From the NCBI GenBank assembly GCA_965207755.1, contig OZ242297.1, forward strand, positions 2,728,001 through 2,792,000: DNA of 64,000 nucleotides. Reading direction: 5' to 3'. The notes under the pieces are model-generated. The model did not search any database. It was given only the letters and a program-made list of their open reading frames with translations, and had not been told where the DNA came from. A program made the translations under genes and the position numbers. Numbering within the stretch: the first letter of the stretch is position 1; the number at the start of each line of letters is the position of its first letter. Positions 52,034 to 62,300 of the stretch are shown piece by piece. This DNA comes from Aldehydirespirator sp028819505. GTDB lineage: Bacteria; Actinomycetota; Acidimicrobiia; Acidimicrobiales; Aldehydirespiratoraceae.

Positions 52034-53466
52034 CCCGGTCGGGCGACGGCGATATCGAGTTCGCGCTGACCTGGCAGCCTGGGCGCTCAACGGCAATCGC
52101 GGCCGAAGCGACTAGGGCGCGCCTACGGGTCAGCCTGCGGGGTAGAGCCGTCTGGCACGGCTCGGACGAGGACACTGGATTCGAATGGACGTGGGTCGAA
52201 CTCCTCGAGTTCCTCGCGGAGTCCTGGCTGTACCTCGCGATCGAGGACGGGGCTCCTCTCGGCGTCGCTCTGGACACAGCCCCCCGGATGCTTGCAGCCG
52301 CCGAGGCGACGATCGATTCAGGACCCTCCCCGGGCTCCGACATAGAGCACCAACAGCTTGAGGCTTATCGCACGACCCATGACCTAGCGGAGGCCGTGCA
52401 GGGAGCGGTGATGCCGCCGCTTTGGATAGTGAAAGCTGGCAACTTCGGCTGGGCGGCCTCAACGGCGTCGACGGCAAGAGCGCCGTTTGACGAACTGCTG
52501 GGTGTCTTGAGCGAAGTCGGAGACGCCATTGCGTCACGGCTCGACGGACTAGCTGACGAACGGTCGCGCACGGCGGTCGAGTCGTGGCTAACACGCGAAG
52601 CCCACGACCGACTCAAAGTGATCGAAGCAGCCACCGGTTACCCGCCGGAACTCGTGGCTGAGATCGAGTCTGCCTTCTACGCCGAAGACGAGCGCGACTG
52701 GAGCGCGCCTCGATCCGATGAGCTTCTGGCTGCTGCCAGACTCGTCGGTCCTCAACCGTCTACCACGCTGGGGCCCATTCTCGATGCGGTCCGGGAAGTC
52801 CAACTGTCCGACAGTTCGGCGCTGGATCGCGTCTCTGACGAAGCGCTGGCGGTAATCGCCGACCTATATGACGAACGGCCGTACGCGCAGGGACACGAGT
52901 TGGCGAAGTGGCTGCGGTCGAAGCCGGAGACTGTTCGCCGCGGTGGGGGCGCGAACCCCGACAGGATCATTGAGTCCTGGGGCGTGCCAATCATTGATGT
53001 CAATCTCGGGCTTGGGGACATTGACGCAATCGGCTGCTGGGGCCCGCGGCACGGTCCCGCGGTGCTAGTCAACTTGGATGCACGGTACGCCTCGAGCTCA
53101 GGCCGAAGGCGAGCGACGCTGGCACACGAGATCTGTCACCTGCTGGTTGATCGCAGGAGCGCTCTGCCGCTCGTGGAAGTTCTCGGCGGCAGGACAGCCG
53201 AACACATTGAGCAGCGGGCTCGCGCCTTCGCAGCTGAGTTGCTCTTGCCACGGCAGATGGCTGGTCAGGCGTTCTTGGACCACGAAGGCAACGAAGAGCG
53301 TGCCGCTCGGTCTCTCCGATCGAGATTCGGGGTCACTTCGGAGCTGCTTGCATGGCAGGCGAAGAACTCTGGAGTCTCGTTCGCGCCTCCAACCTGGCAG
53401 TTCTTGTCGGGCCTAGTGCACAATCCGTCCGAATTCGGCTGGAGACAACACTCAACACGGCCTTGA
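52018..53466 (+). CDS. ImmA/IrrE-family metallopeptidase
   Basis: A 482-residue protein. The zinc motif HEICH lies near residue 370 (in RRATLAHEICHLLVDR), followed by EQRARAFAAELLLPRQM, which together are the ImmA/IrrE signature. The N-terminal 350 residues are unusual for ImmA and have no HTH recognised; they may sense a signal. ImmA-type proteases cleave repressors of mobile elements or stress genes. The gene lies divergent from the methyltransferase, across 148 bp, so joint regulation is plausible. Confidence 0.8.
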   Translation: MDELVARSGDGDIEFALTWQPGRSTAIAAEATRARLRVSLRGRAVWHGSDEDTGFEWTWVELLEFLAESWLYLAIEDGAPLGVALDTAPRMLAAAEATIDSGPSPGSDIEHQQLEAYRTTHDLAEAVQGAVMPPLWIVKAGNFGWAASTASTARAPFDELLGVLSEVGDAIASRLDGLADERSRTAVESWLTREAHDRLKVIEAATGYPPELVAEIESAFYAEDERDWSAPRSDELLAAARLVGPQPSTTLGPILDAVREVQLSDSSALDRVSDEALAVIADLYDERPYAQGHELAKWLRSKPETVRRGGGANPDRIIESWGVPIIDVNLGLGDIDAIGCWGPRHGPAVLVNLDARYASSSGRRRATLAHEICHLLVDRRSALPLVEVLGGRTAEHIEQRARAFAAELLLPRQMAGQAFLDHEGNEERAARSLRSRFGVTSELLAWQAKNSGVSFAPPTWQFLSGLVHNPSEFGWRQHSTRP

Positions 53467-53849
53467 GCGCTTGATGCGGTAGGGCCATGCTTCTGCCTCA
53501 GCTTCAACATGGTGGCGTGGCGTAGAGGAGGAGTTCGGCGACCCTTAGGGGATGCTGGTCTGGGCTGGGTGGAGGGACACGTCCTTGAACGGCTCGATCA
53601 GATAGTGCACATAGCGAGACGCCCGCGGCCCTTCATCCGCAGTCTGTCGATCGCCGCCGACGCCTTCGCAGAGCGAATTACACGCATGCCAACACCGCAT
53701 TCTACTGGCCTCCCCCGAGGCGCCCGGACTACGCGCAACATGCAGCGCCACACAGGCCGCTCAGACGCCGAGAATCGTTCCGCTATCGCACCGGCCTGTT
53801 GATTTGCTACCGTGGTTTCAACAACCCCACCGAAAACCAGAGCTTCCCG
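53467..53849. other. Gap with no supported gene
   Basis: About 380 bp. The last part holds the palindromic GTTGA...TCAAC around 53800-53824, just before the next gene, a possible operator. A short minus-strand frame (RLRMKGRGRLAMCTI) is too limited to call. Confidence 0.4.
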
Positions 53850-54305
53850 ATGACCACCACCCGCACCGGCCGGCTCGTTCACCTCGACAAGAGCCGCCAG
53901 GCCGAGCTCAACGGCGTCGGCCGCGACGACCACCGCGCCTACGTCGTGACCGAGGACGACGACGGCACTCTGGTCTTCACCCCCGCGGAACACTCCGAGG
54001 ACCCCTACGTCGCGCAAATGAGCCGCGCTGAGCTGCAAGAACTGTTCAAGCGCGACTCGACGGCACGCCTCGAGATCACCGGCGGCCCAACCCCTGAGAC
54101 CGCCGCGGTGCGGCTCGCGTGCCTCGCGCTACACCAGGCCGAATACTGGGGCCCGGCCGACCCCGACCTCCACGTGCCCCACCCCCGCTTCGCGGAGGCC
54201 GTCGCCGCGGCCGCAGCAGCACCCAGCGAACAACAGGCCCTCGAAGCCGCCGCCGCCATCCTCGAAGGCCCCGAAGCCGCCGCCGCGTTCGGCCTCACCA
54301 GCTGA
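53850..54305 (+). CDS. Hypothetical protein, antitoxin-like
   Basis: A 151-residue protein beginning MTTTRTGRLVHLDKSRQAEL. The N-terminal 60 residues are strand-rich, the C-terminal part is Ala-rich and helical (RFAEAVAAAAAAPSEQQALE). No family recognised. It overlaps the 3' end of the truncated ERCC4 gene on the other strand by 11 bases. A 17-codon upstream extension from a TTG is possible but would cross the palindrome near 53800-53824. Confidence 0.5.
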   Translation: MTTTRTGRLVHLDKSRQAELNGVGRDDHRAYVVTEDDDGTLVFTPAEHSEDPYVAQMSRAELQELFKRDSTARLEITGGPTPETAAVRLACLALHQAEYWGPADPDLHVPHPRFAEAVAAAAAAPSEQQALEAAAAILEGPEAAAAFGLTS

Positions 54306-55017
54306 ACTCCGGCTGCGGCCGGGCCCCTACAGTGGCACCCATGACCGCCAGCGGCCGCGGCCTCAGCCGCAGCGAGGCCCTCGAACGGTTCCGGGCGATG
54401 CGCGGCAAGTACCCCGACGCGGCCCGCTCCAGCGAGGCCAGACCGGCCAGCAGATACCACAGTTTGCCCCCGGCGATAGTGGCCACCAGATCTGCGAGAC
54501 TCTTGCGCTCGACTGCGGCCAGGATCCGGCCGTCGCACTCGACGGCGTAGTCGCCGGCATGCAGTGCCCGCCTAGTGGTGGTGGCCTGCTGGTGGGAGAA
54601 CTTCCAGGCGTACCGCTCATGGCTGTCGACGATGATCTCGAGGCTCTTGACCCCCGAGGCCCGAGCAGTCGGCAGCGACACGTTGGGGCGGGCCTGGCTA
54701 CGGGTGCGGGCCGACTGCCAGAACACCACCTGGCGGTTCCTGGCCGTGGTGAACACGAACTGGGACCGGTTCTCCCTTCCCCGATCCAGCACCAGATCGA
54801 TGGTCGCGCCCCTGCGCACACAGGACCGCACCCCGACCCGCTCGATGATAGAGGGCTCCGCCGGCCAGTCATGTGAGGGATGGCAGTACACCTTCGAGGT
54901 CCGGGGCCAGGTGTCGCGCACCTTCAACACGACTGGCCCGGACCGCAGCGGCAGCCTCACCAGGAACGGCAACGACGACGCATCGTCGGGGTTGCGGGCA
55001 ACAACGAAGTCCGCCAC
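54295..55017 (-). pseudogene. ERCC4-type nuclease, C-terminally truncated
   Basis: The product has an N-terminal accessory domain (ADFVVARNPDDASSLPFLVR) and an ERCC4/XPF-type nuclease core: LEIIVDSHERYAWKF, LHAGDYAVECDGRILAAVER and KSLADLV, i.e. the V(D/E)xxER...ERKxxxDL catalytic pattern. After LAGLASLERAA the expected VVVEDRYS-like end is missing and the frame runs antisense into a different small gene start at 54341-54427. About 50-80 residues are lost, so activity is doubtful. GTG 55017 is the likely start. Confidence 0.7.
54341..54427 (+). pseudogene. 5' fragment of a small antitoxin-like gene
   Basis: Begins MTASGRGLSRSEALERFRAM then RGKYPD, resembling the start of a VapB-like antitoxin. 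The coding signal stops at about 54427, where the antisense ERCC4 gene fragment begins. It is therefore a broken gene joined end to end with another broken gene. Confidence 0.3.
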
Positions 55018-55076
55018 GCCAAGACCTAACCACGCCCCAACCCATGAGCAGTTCAACTCCCAATCACAGGCAGCCG

Positions 55077-55082
55077 TACAAT
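55077..55082 (+). promoter_or_regulatory. -10 box of a leaderless antitoxin/toxin operon
   Basis: TACAAT (55077-55082) ends six bases before the ATG at 55089, so transcription would start at that ATG. A clear -35 was not found (TTCAAC 55052-55057 is 19 bp upstream). Confidence 0.45.
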
Positions 55083-55088
55083 GTGGGC

Positions 55089-55403
55089 ATGCATCCCAAG
55101 GCCTTGACGGGGCGGCCTGTGTGCATCCCCGACGACATGGAGGACCGTTCGCTGCCGAAGGCCGGCGGCTGGGTCACCCTGCCGCGCCATGTCGCCTGGA
55201 GCTTCCCCTACAGCTACGACCTTGATGATCGCAAGGACTTGAGAGCCTGCTACGCGCGGGTGATGACTGAGGGCCTCGACGACGACGTGCGCTTCTACAT
55301 CGACCTCGACCGGCTCCTGGAAGTGTGGGACGAGATGTGGCTGACGCCGCACGTGCGCGACGCCTGGGGCGCGTGGCTGCGCGACCGAAGCCTCATCGAC
55401 TAG
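55089..55403 (+). CDS. Antitoxin-like partner of an AbiEii-family toxin
   Basis: A 104-residue protein beginning MHPKALTGRPVCIPDDMEDR. It contains RHVAWSFPYSYDLDDRKDLR and ends HVRDAWGAWLRDR. No known DNA-binding motif is visible. It lies seven bases before a nucleotidyltransferase-fold gene, which is the position of the antitoxin in AbiE-like pairs. A perfect -10 box directly precedes the ATG (leaderless). Confidence 0.55.
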   Translation: MHPKALTGRPVCIPDDMEDRSLPKAGGWVTLPRHVAWSFPYSYDLDDRKDLRACYARVMTEGLDDDVRFYIDLDRLLEVWDEMWLTPHVRDAWGAWLRDRSLID

Positions 55404-55410
55404 CGCGGCA

Positions 55411-56070
55411 GTGCTCACCGACCTGCAGCGCCGCGTGCGCAGCATTGTGGCGAGTTTGCCCGAGGGTGCTGCTGTAGCGCTCGCAGGCGGCAGCGCGCTG
55501 ATCGTCACCGGTGTGGTGCATCGTGGGACTGACGATCTCGACTTCTTCGCTGCCCACCCGCAGCCAGTGGCCCCGATGCTCGACACGTTCGAGACCGCAA
55601 TGCAGCAAGCGGGGCTGCGGGTGACCCGGCTAAGGGTCTCAGACACCTACGCGCGTTTGCTGATCGAGTCCGACAGCGACTCCACTCATGTGGATCTGGC
55701 CACCGACTACCAGATGATGCCCGCGCTCAAGACCGCCGATGGCTTGATCCTTGCGGACCAGGAACTCGCCGCGAACAAGACCCTCGCCCTCTTCAGCCGA
55801 GCCGAGCCCCGCGACTACATCGACTTCCGAGCGCTGGCCCAGAGATTCAGCCTCACTGAACTGTGCGACCTGGCCGCCTCCAAGGACGACGGGTTCAAGC
55901 CCTCCCTGCTGGCCGACGCGCTGGACTACATCGATGAACTCCGTCGCCACACCTTCGATCTAGACGACGCGGCCTACGACGAACTGGTCGCCTTCGCAAG
56001 ATCGGCAGCCCGGGAACTCCAAGAACTGGAGCGCGAGCGAAATGACCCAGACGGACTCTCCGCCATCTAG
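55411..56070 (+). CDS. AbiEii/AbiGii-like nucleotidyltransferase toxin
   Basis: A 219-residue protein. AGGSALIVTGVVHRGTDDLD FF-type motif (GGSAL...R.TDDLDFF) and later VDLATDYQMMP and NKTLALFSRAEPRDYIDFRA fit this family. GTG start at 55411, eight bases after the previous stop. Second AbiE-like locus in the window; sequence is clearly different from 46474-47172, so it is not a duplicate. Confidence 0.78.
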   Translation: MLTDLQRRVRSIVASLPEGAAVALAGGSALIVTGVVHRGTDDLDFFAAHPQPVAPMLDTFETAMQQAGLRVTRLRVSDTYARLLIESDSDSTHVDLATDYQMMPALKTADGLILADQELAANKTLALFSRAEPRDYIDFRALAQRFSLTELCDLAASKDDGFKPSLLADALDYIDELRRHTFDLDDAAYDELVAFARSAARELQELERERNDPDGLSAI

Positions 56071-56233
56071 GGGCCTCGAGACGCTCTCTGCCCATCCAGT
56101 CGAATGCCGGGGCCAAGAACACTGCCTACGGTGCAAGCGGGTCGGGCGCCGGCGAACGCCGCTGATGATCCTGGCCACCGATCCCGGCAGCAGTCTTCGG
56201 CGGTGTCAGTCTGTGTAGCCGGACTCGCTTCTG

Positions 56234-56740
56234 TCAGGGGTCGATCACGGGAACGCGGGCGACCGCGTCGAGAGCCCGGTAGTACTGGTCCGACGACGGA
56301 GCGGACCACCACTCGGGCATCACCACATCACACGCCGCCCACTCCGGCAGGCGCCGCTTCGAGCAAGGCGCAACCAACCGGTTCGCCACCATCGCGAACA
56401 CCGCATGCCCCAGCGCCTGAGCGCCGCGCCGGTCGCCGACCTCGCCGAACCAGCCGCCGAGCCCCAGCCGCTGCCAGACCGCCGCCACCGCGGCCACACC
56501 CCCGACCGCGGGCGCCCCGACCGCGGCCAAAGAGCCAGCGTCGACACGCTCGCGGCGCAGATGCGACTCCAGCGATGCCACGATCCGCTCCAGCTGGCCC
56601 GACTCGCGCAAAGCCGTCACCTCCCCGAGTCGCAACAGCGTGTTGTGGCCGACCTTGGCGCCGTCGCGCACCGACTCCACCAAAGACAGGTACCCGTACA
56701 CCTTGTCGCCCCTGCGGCGGCGGGTCGTCTTCACGAACAC
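56234..56740 (-). pseudogene. IS1634-family transposase, N-terminal fragment
   Basis: About 168 residues: MFVKTTRRRRGDKVYGYLSL, GHNTLLRLGEV and the alternating helical region up to PSSDQYYRALDAV, which is the start of IS1634/IS4-type transposases (over 500 residues when complete). The catalytic core is absent. Confidence 0.8.
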
Positions 56741-56831
56741 ACCACAACAGTGCCAACCCTACAGCCCGTCAACCATACGTCGCCCCTACAAATCCCTGTC
56801 GAAACACCGCCCAGCGACACAAAACCCTACG

Positions 56832-57128
56832 TCAGAGGCCATCTGCTGTCACCGAACCCCCGCCAACCCGCCAAACTCCGGTCTGTGGCTCTGGGCCACC
56901 CTGGGCCTTGCGCACCCTTGGCGGCGGGATGTGGTCGATGCTGATCTCCAGCTTCTCCTCCAGACGTCGACGTGGCACTCGCATCTGTCCGCAGGCGTCC
57001 ACGACTTCTAACCCCTCCTCGCCGTTGGTGGTCCGATACCGCCTAGCGTCCGCGTAGACCGTGTTCTTGCTGACCCCCATGACTCGAGCGGTCTCGTCAA
57101 TGGTAAGGAGTTCGGGCACCTCGCTCAT
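56832..57128 (-). CDS. Excisionase-like MerR-type HTH protein
   Basis: A 98-residue protein. ELLTIDETARVMGVSKNTVY is a winged-helix/MerR-like HTH of the excisionase group, followed by RRYRTTNGEEGLEVVDACGQ and VPRRRLEEKL. AGGAAG is about nine bases before the ATG. Next to an XRE regulator and a tyrosine integrase, it probably directs excision. The C-terminal tail is Pro/Gly-rich and may have been altered. Confidence 0.7.
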   Translation of the reverse strand: MSEVPELLTIDETARVMGVSKNTVYADARRYRTTNGEEGLEVVDACGQMRVPRRRLEEKLEISIDHIPPPRVRKAQGGPEPQTGVWRVGGGSVTADGL

Positions 57129-57166
57129 TGGACACTTCCTCTGCACATTGCTACCAACGTTTGCAG

Positions 57167-57194
57167 ATAGTATCAAGCCATGGCTTCCTGTCAA
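57167..57194 (-). promoter_or_regulatory. Promoter of the excisionase-like gene
   Basis: On the minus strand TTGACA (57189-57194) and TACTAT (57167-57172) are spaced by 16 bp, giving a start near 57160, about 32 bases before the ATG. It lies in the 96-bp gap shared with the divergent XRE gene, a natural target for that regulator. Confidence 0.6.
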
Positions 57195-57224
57195 TGCTGG
57201 TATAGCCCGACGGCAGAGTTGACT

Positions 57225-58034
57225 ATGCTCGTACCTGTGCCCCGACCGACTGAGCCCGAACCCGCTCCGAGCGATCCGCGGGACGCGGTCGACGTGAACG
57301 CCGTCGTGTCGTACAACTTGCGCATCGCTCGGGAGCAGAACGGCTGGACCCAGGAGCAGTTCGCCGACCGTCTTGAGGTCGTCACCGGCCGCAGACCAAC
57401 CCAGGCGAGTGTCTCCGCCCTGGAGCGAGCATGGGAGGGCGGAAGGCACCGAGAGTTCGATGCCCAGGAACTCGTCGACTTCGCTGTGGCGCTAAACGTG
57501 CCGGTCATATGGTTCTTCCTGCCCCCGCCCGGCGACCGACGCGAGATCAAGAACACGGGCCGACAGCTGTTCGCCCTCATCGATCTGCTGGTTGGCCGAG
57601 CCGAGCATCTTCCCTACATCGAGGAACGGCTGCGCGAGATCGGCCTGCGGGAGAACACGGCCGAGGAGGAGATCAGCCGGATTCTCACCGGTCATCCCGA
57701 CGTGATGACTCCTCAGGTCATACGCGAACTCCGAGAACGGATGCTCGCACAGATCCTGCACGAGATGGCCGAAGCCCTCGACAACTCCGTCCCGCTGTGG
57801 AAGTCCTTCTTCGATCGGCTGGACAAGACGACCGTCAAAGGCATGATCGCAGCTTTGACCAACAACCCCAGCTTGCTGGGGCCCGGTCGCGACCTACCCG
57901 AAGCCACATCTGATCCCGCGCCACCTATCGACACAGGGAGCGACGAGGCCCCCGAGGAAAGCCGGGAACTTGACAACCCAACTAACGCCGACATCGACAA
58001 CGCCGCTGTAGTCGCCGCGGCAACACAGGCGTAG
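57225..58034 (+). CDS. XRE-family transcriptional regulator
   Basis: A 269-residue protein. The HTH_3 domain reads VSYNLRIAREQNGWTQEQFA, DRLEVVTGRRPTQASVSALE and continues to residue 90. The C-terminal two thirds contain long helices and an acidic tail. It probably controls the divergent excisionase and its own gene. Start could be ATG 57225 or GTG 57237; TATGCT at 57224-57229 would suit a leaderless GTG. It ends 11 bp before the integrase ATG. Confidence 0.8.
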   Translation: MLVPVPRPTEPEPAPSDPRDAVDVNAVVSYNLRIAREQNGWTQEQFADRLEVVTGRRPTQASVSALERAWEGGRHREFDAQELVDFAVALNVPVIWFFLPPPGDRREIKNTGRQLFALIDLLVGRAEHLPYIEERLREIGLRENTAEEEISRILTGHPDVMTPQVIRELRERMLAQILHEMAEALDNSVPLWKSFFDRLDKTTVKGMIAALTNNPSLLGPGRDLPEATSDPAPPIDTGSDEAPEESRELDNPTNADIDNAAVVAAATQA

Positions 58035-58045
58035 GGACGGTACCG

Positions 58046-59200
58046 ATGCGCGGCCACATCGCCAAGAAGGGCAACCGCTACTACGCCGTCATCTACGAGG
58101 GCGTCGACCCCGCCACCGGCAAGGACAAGCGGCGCTGGCACGCCGCCGGCGACAACCGCAAGGACGCCGAGAGGGTCCTCGCAGATCTGATCAAGCGCGT
58201 CCACGACGGCGACTACCGCTCCCCCGACAAGATCACCCTTGGCGATTACATGCTCAAGCGGTGGCTGCCGGCGAAGCGGGCCCGGCTCAAGCCGTCCACC
58301 GCCGAGTCATACGAGCGCATCATCCGCCTGCACATCAACCCCAACATCGGACACATCCCCGTACAGAAGCTGCGGCCCGAAGACCTCGACACGCTCTATG
58401 CCCGGCTGCTCACCGAGGGCAAGCGCAACGGCTCAGGAGGCGGTCTGTCGGCCCAGACCGTACGCAACGTCCACATCACCATCCAGGGCGCGCTCTCCGA
58501 TGCCGAACGCAAGGGCACCGTGGTGCGCAATGTCGCCGACCTCGCCGATACGCCCACCACCAGCCGCAACAGCCGGACCATGAGCGTGTGGACCAGCGAC
58601 GAGCTGCGCGCCTTCCTCGACGCCATCTGTGACCACTACCTGTATCCGCTGTTTCTGCTGGCCGCGACTACCGGCATGCGCAGAGCAGAGATCGCCGGGC
58701 TGGTATGGCGCAACGTCGACCTCGACACCGCGCGGCTCACCGTCAGCCAGCAGCTGCTGTCGGTGGAGTACAAGCTCATCGAGAGCGACCTCAAGACCCC
58801 CACCAGCCGCCGCACCATCGACCTCGACCCCCACACCGTCGCACAGCTGCGGCTGCACCGGCGCCACCAGCTCGAAGACCGCATGGGCACCGGCCGCCGC
58901 CACAAAGGCGGCTACGTTTTCGCCAAACCCGACGGATCGCCCATCCACCCCGACCTCATCAGCCAGACCTTCGAACGCCTCCTCGCCAAGATCGACCTGC
59001 CCCGCATCCGCCTACACGACCTGCGCCACACCCACGCCACGATCCTGCTGCAACAGGGCGTCAACCCCAAAGTCGTCAGCGAACGCCTCGGCCACGCCAG
59101 CGTCTCCTTCACCATGGACGTCTACCAACACGTCCTACCCGACATGCAAGCCCAAGCCGCCGCCACCTTCGGAACCGCCATCTTCGGCGACACCCCATGA
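58046..59200 (+). CDS. Tyrosine recombinase / phage-type integrase
   Basis: A 384-residue integrase. The N-terminal AP2-like arm-binding part (residues 1-60), the core-binding domain (65-165) and the catalytic domain with R212 (GMRRAEIAGLVW), K250 (DLKTPTSRR), H324 and R327 (HDLRHTH), H350 (LGHAS) and Y360 (DVYQHV) are complete, so it should be active. It is 11 bp after the XRE gene. No tRNA or attachment site was identified nearby. Confidence 0.93.
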   Translation: MRGHIAKKGNRYYAVIYEGVDPATGKDKRRWHAAGDNRKDAERVLADLIKRVHDGDYRSPDKITLGDYMLKRWLPAKRARLKPSTAESYERIIRLHINPNIGHIPVQKLRPEDLDTLYARLLTEGKRNGSGGGLSAQTVRNVHITIQGALSDAERKGTVVRNVADLADTPTTSRNSRTMSVWTSDELRAFLDAICDHYLYPLFLLAATTGMRRAEIAGLVWRNVDLDTARLTVSQQLLSVEYKLIESDLKTPTSRRTIDLDPHTVAQLRLHRRHQLEDRMGTGRRHKGGYVFAKPDGSPIHPDLISQTFERLLAKIDLPRIRLHDLRHTHATILLQQGVNPKVVSERLGHASVSFTMDVYQHVLPDMQAQAAATFGTAIFGDTP

Positions 59201-59332
59201 CGACTCCAGCGCTTGGGGGTGTCAGTAAGAGCACAACGGCTGAAGGAACCAGCGGGCGTCAGTCGCGTGCCGCAGATCGCGCTTGCCTCGCTGCGAGGGA
59301 TTGTCCAATTCCAGTCCAGTTCTACGTGTGAA

Positions 59333-62300
59333 GTGACTGAAGCGCGTATCGCGGATGCCGTCGAGGCTGCTGAGCAAGTCTTCGATCCAAGGCGTGCCCC
59401 TTCGGGTCCCGCCTTTGAGCCGACGAATATCAACGAAGCCCAAGCAGCAGTCCAGCGCCTGGGCGAGTTGTTTGAGGAACTCCCAGGCTCGATCGCAGAG
59501 GCACTCGATGGGGCTAGAAGCAGTGGAAGTCTGCTCTCAAGCGATCGACTTCAGGGTCTCGCCGAGATTGTCCAGAACGCCGACGATGTGAAGGCCTCGC
59601 AGGTATGCTTCCTGCTCCGACCGACCGAGTTGCTAGTAAGCCACGATGGCACTCCGGTACGCCTTCCCCACGTACTCGGCTTCGCAACGCCGTGGTTGAG
59701 CACTAAGGCGGGCGATGCAAGCACCATCGGGCGTTTCGGCGTCGGACTCTCTGCCCTGCAGTCGTTGTCAACGACACTTGAGGTTCACTGCGCCCCGTAT
59801 CACGTCCGAATCGGCGATCCGACGATTGCCCCAGTGGAACCACCCACTCTGCCGACCTGGTTTCGTGAGCCGGGATGGACCACGCTGCGGATTCCTTTGC
59901 AGTCTGGGGCCCTGAGTTCTGCGGATCTGGAGGCGTGGCTCGACGACTGGGATGACTCAGCGTTGCTATTCCTCCGGCATGTGGAGCGTGTGACCCTACG
60001 GAATCCCGACAGCCAATCGATTCGCCAGCTCAAGATCTCACGGCACCAAGACGAAAGCGTGCAGCCAGGCTCAGGGCCAGCCGAGGTGTCGAGGGAGTTC
60101 GCCATTGCGAACGACGGACGCTCGTGGGCCGTCTACCGCGCCGATATGTTCACTCCAGCCGGGGTCGAGCGTGCAAGAAAGGCGACAGAGCGCACGACTC
60201 CAGTCTCGGTAGCGATCCCGCTTCGTCGCGCAGAGGTCGGTCAGACCTACGCGGGTCTACCCGTGATTCCGACAAATGCTCCACTCTTCGTAAACGCCCA
60301 GTTTGACCCGCTCACCAGTCGGGCAGACTTCGCCGACACCTCGTGGAACGCCGCTCTCGTGGACCTCGTTGCGGAAGTGTGGTCGCAGGCGGTGTTCGAC
60401 TGCTTCAAACGCGATCCTCAAGCAACCTGGCAGGCAATACCACTGCCGCCTGCTGAGGAAGAGAAGGGTCCATCGCCTGTCGTCGGAGCCCTTGAGGCCG
60501 CCGTTGTCGACAAGGCGAGACACGCAGTTGCAGCCCGGTTGTCGTTCCCCGTGCCCGAACAGGGACTCGTAGCCCTGTCGCGGCTGGCTGTGGAGACATC
60601 GCGGCTTGAGGGAGTCCTCCAAGAAGGCGAGATCGCCAAGCTTGCCGGCCTTAGAGCGACGCTCCCCTTCGGCGTTAGGGATCAAGCCGGAAGATGGCGT
60701 TCAGTGCTCGAGGACTGGCGGAGCCACGGAGCTGGCCTTCCCGAGCCTGTACGTGCCGAACAGGCGCTTGATCTTCTCGAAGATATAACACGGCCAGTCG
60801 AGTCGACGATTGCCCTGGTTGCTGCGGCACTCCAGGAGGGTCTAGACGACAGGCTGCTCCACCTCCCGTGTGTAATCGCGCGCGACGGACGTCGGATCCT
60901 TCCTCCAGCCGGCGACTCCATGACATCGGTCTCAGCGGAGACAACTCCTCTCGCTGAGCAGCTAGGCATTGCGACGTTGCTTCACCCGGCTCACTTGGCC
61001 GGTACGAACGGTGCTCCTGATGTTCTCGTTTGGCTACGGGAGTGCGGAGCTCTACTCGACAGTTCCGACAGCGATGAAGTGGTGCGCCGGATCGCCCAGG
61101 CGGGGCGTTCGGGCCACTGCATTGACTCAAGCCTCACAGATGAACAGCTGCGAGCACTCCGGGATGCCTTCGAGCACATTGCCCCGGTTGACAGGGCGGC
61201 TCTTGGACCCGACGTCGGCCGTGCAGTCCTGCTTAGGTCGTACCGGTACGGCTCACGGCGTCGGGGCAGAACTGGCACTGCCCGGCCCGCAGATGTACGT
61301 GACAGGACCCGCACACGATCACGGCGGAATCGTGAAGTAGACACGGGCTCTACTCGGCCTATCGACGCATACCTGCCACGGGCGATTGACAAGGAGCCGG
61401 ACAGTTTCGCCGTTGCAGCTGGCGAGACGACAGCACTTGAATGGCTGAGCGACCATTACGCAAAGGCCCTTCGGTCGCAAGCAGGACGAGAGGGACTCGG
61501 CGCTCTCCGTTTCCTTCGATTGTTGGGAGCCGAAACAACACCTCGACTGCAACCGCACGAACAGCTGAGACGACGGTACAAAAAAGGGACTGAGCGTGGC
61601 CTGCCCCGGCAGGTTGAGGATGGGCCAGAAGCTCGCGCTTCGGCCATGAGCGAGCGGGGCGCCACCTACACACTCGAGGACCTCGAGAGCCCCGATCTCA
61701 TTGCAGTAATCACGGACATCTCGCGGGAACGCCGGGTCAGGCTGCGACGCACGAGGGCAGGAGCCGTATTGGCGGCACTCGGTCGAGCGTGGGACCGCCG
61801 CCTAAGTGAATTCGCCGAAGTCGATTCCGCAGATGACAGTTTCGGTTGGAAACGTAAAGGGAGGGTTCCTGCCTTCTGGCTTGCGCAGGCGGGAGATGTT
61901 GCTTGGCTCGATGATGAGAGCGGCACCCCACGCAAGCCAGCTGAGTTACGCGTTCGAACGCCGGGTACCGAGGCAATCTATGGCCCCAACTCCCGGGACT
62001 ACCTGCATGCTGACCTCGATCAGCCAATTCGTCGCGTGGTCTTGACGGCGCTTGGAGTCTCAAGTGATCCCAGTCGATCCGAACTCGTAGCACGGCTTCG
62101 GGAACTTCGCAGTGCCTCAGACGAGGACGAGATCTCTTCTGAGGACCTGCGACGCGACGCTGCGCTCATCTACCGGGCGATCGCACGAGGCCTCAACGAT
62201 GCGGACAGCGACGCTGACCTGAACGCAAGTCAACTGAGAGCTGAATTCACGCGTCATCGTCTCGTACTAACGAATCTCGGCTGGTTGTCTCCCCAGAATG

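Noticed and set aside
53509..53802. 97-residue plus-strand frame
   Set aside because: Basic low-complexity sequence without a start signal or similarity; region is listed as a gap.
57129..59332. tRNA or attachment site for the integrase
   Set aside because: No tRNA-like cloverleaf or matching direct repeat was recognised around the integrase gene.
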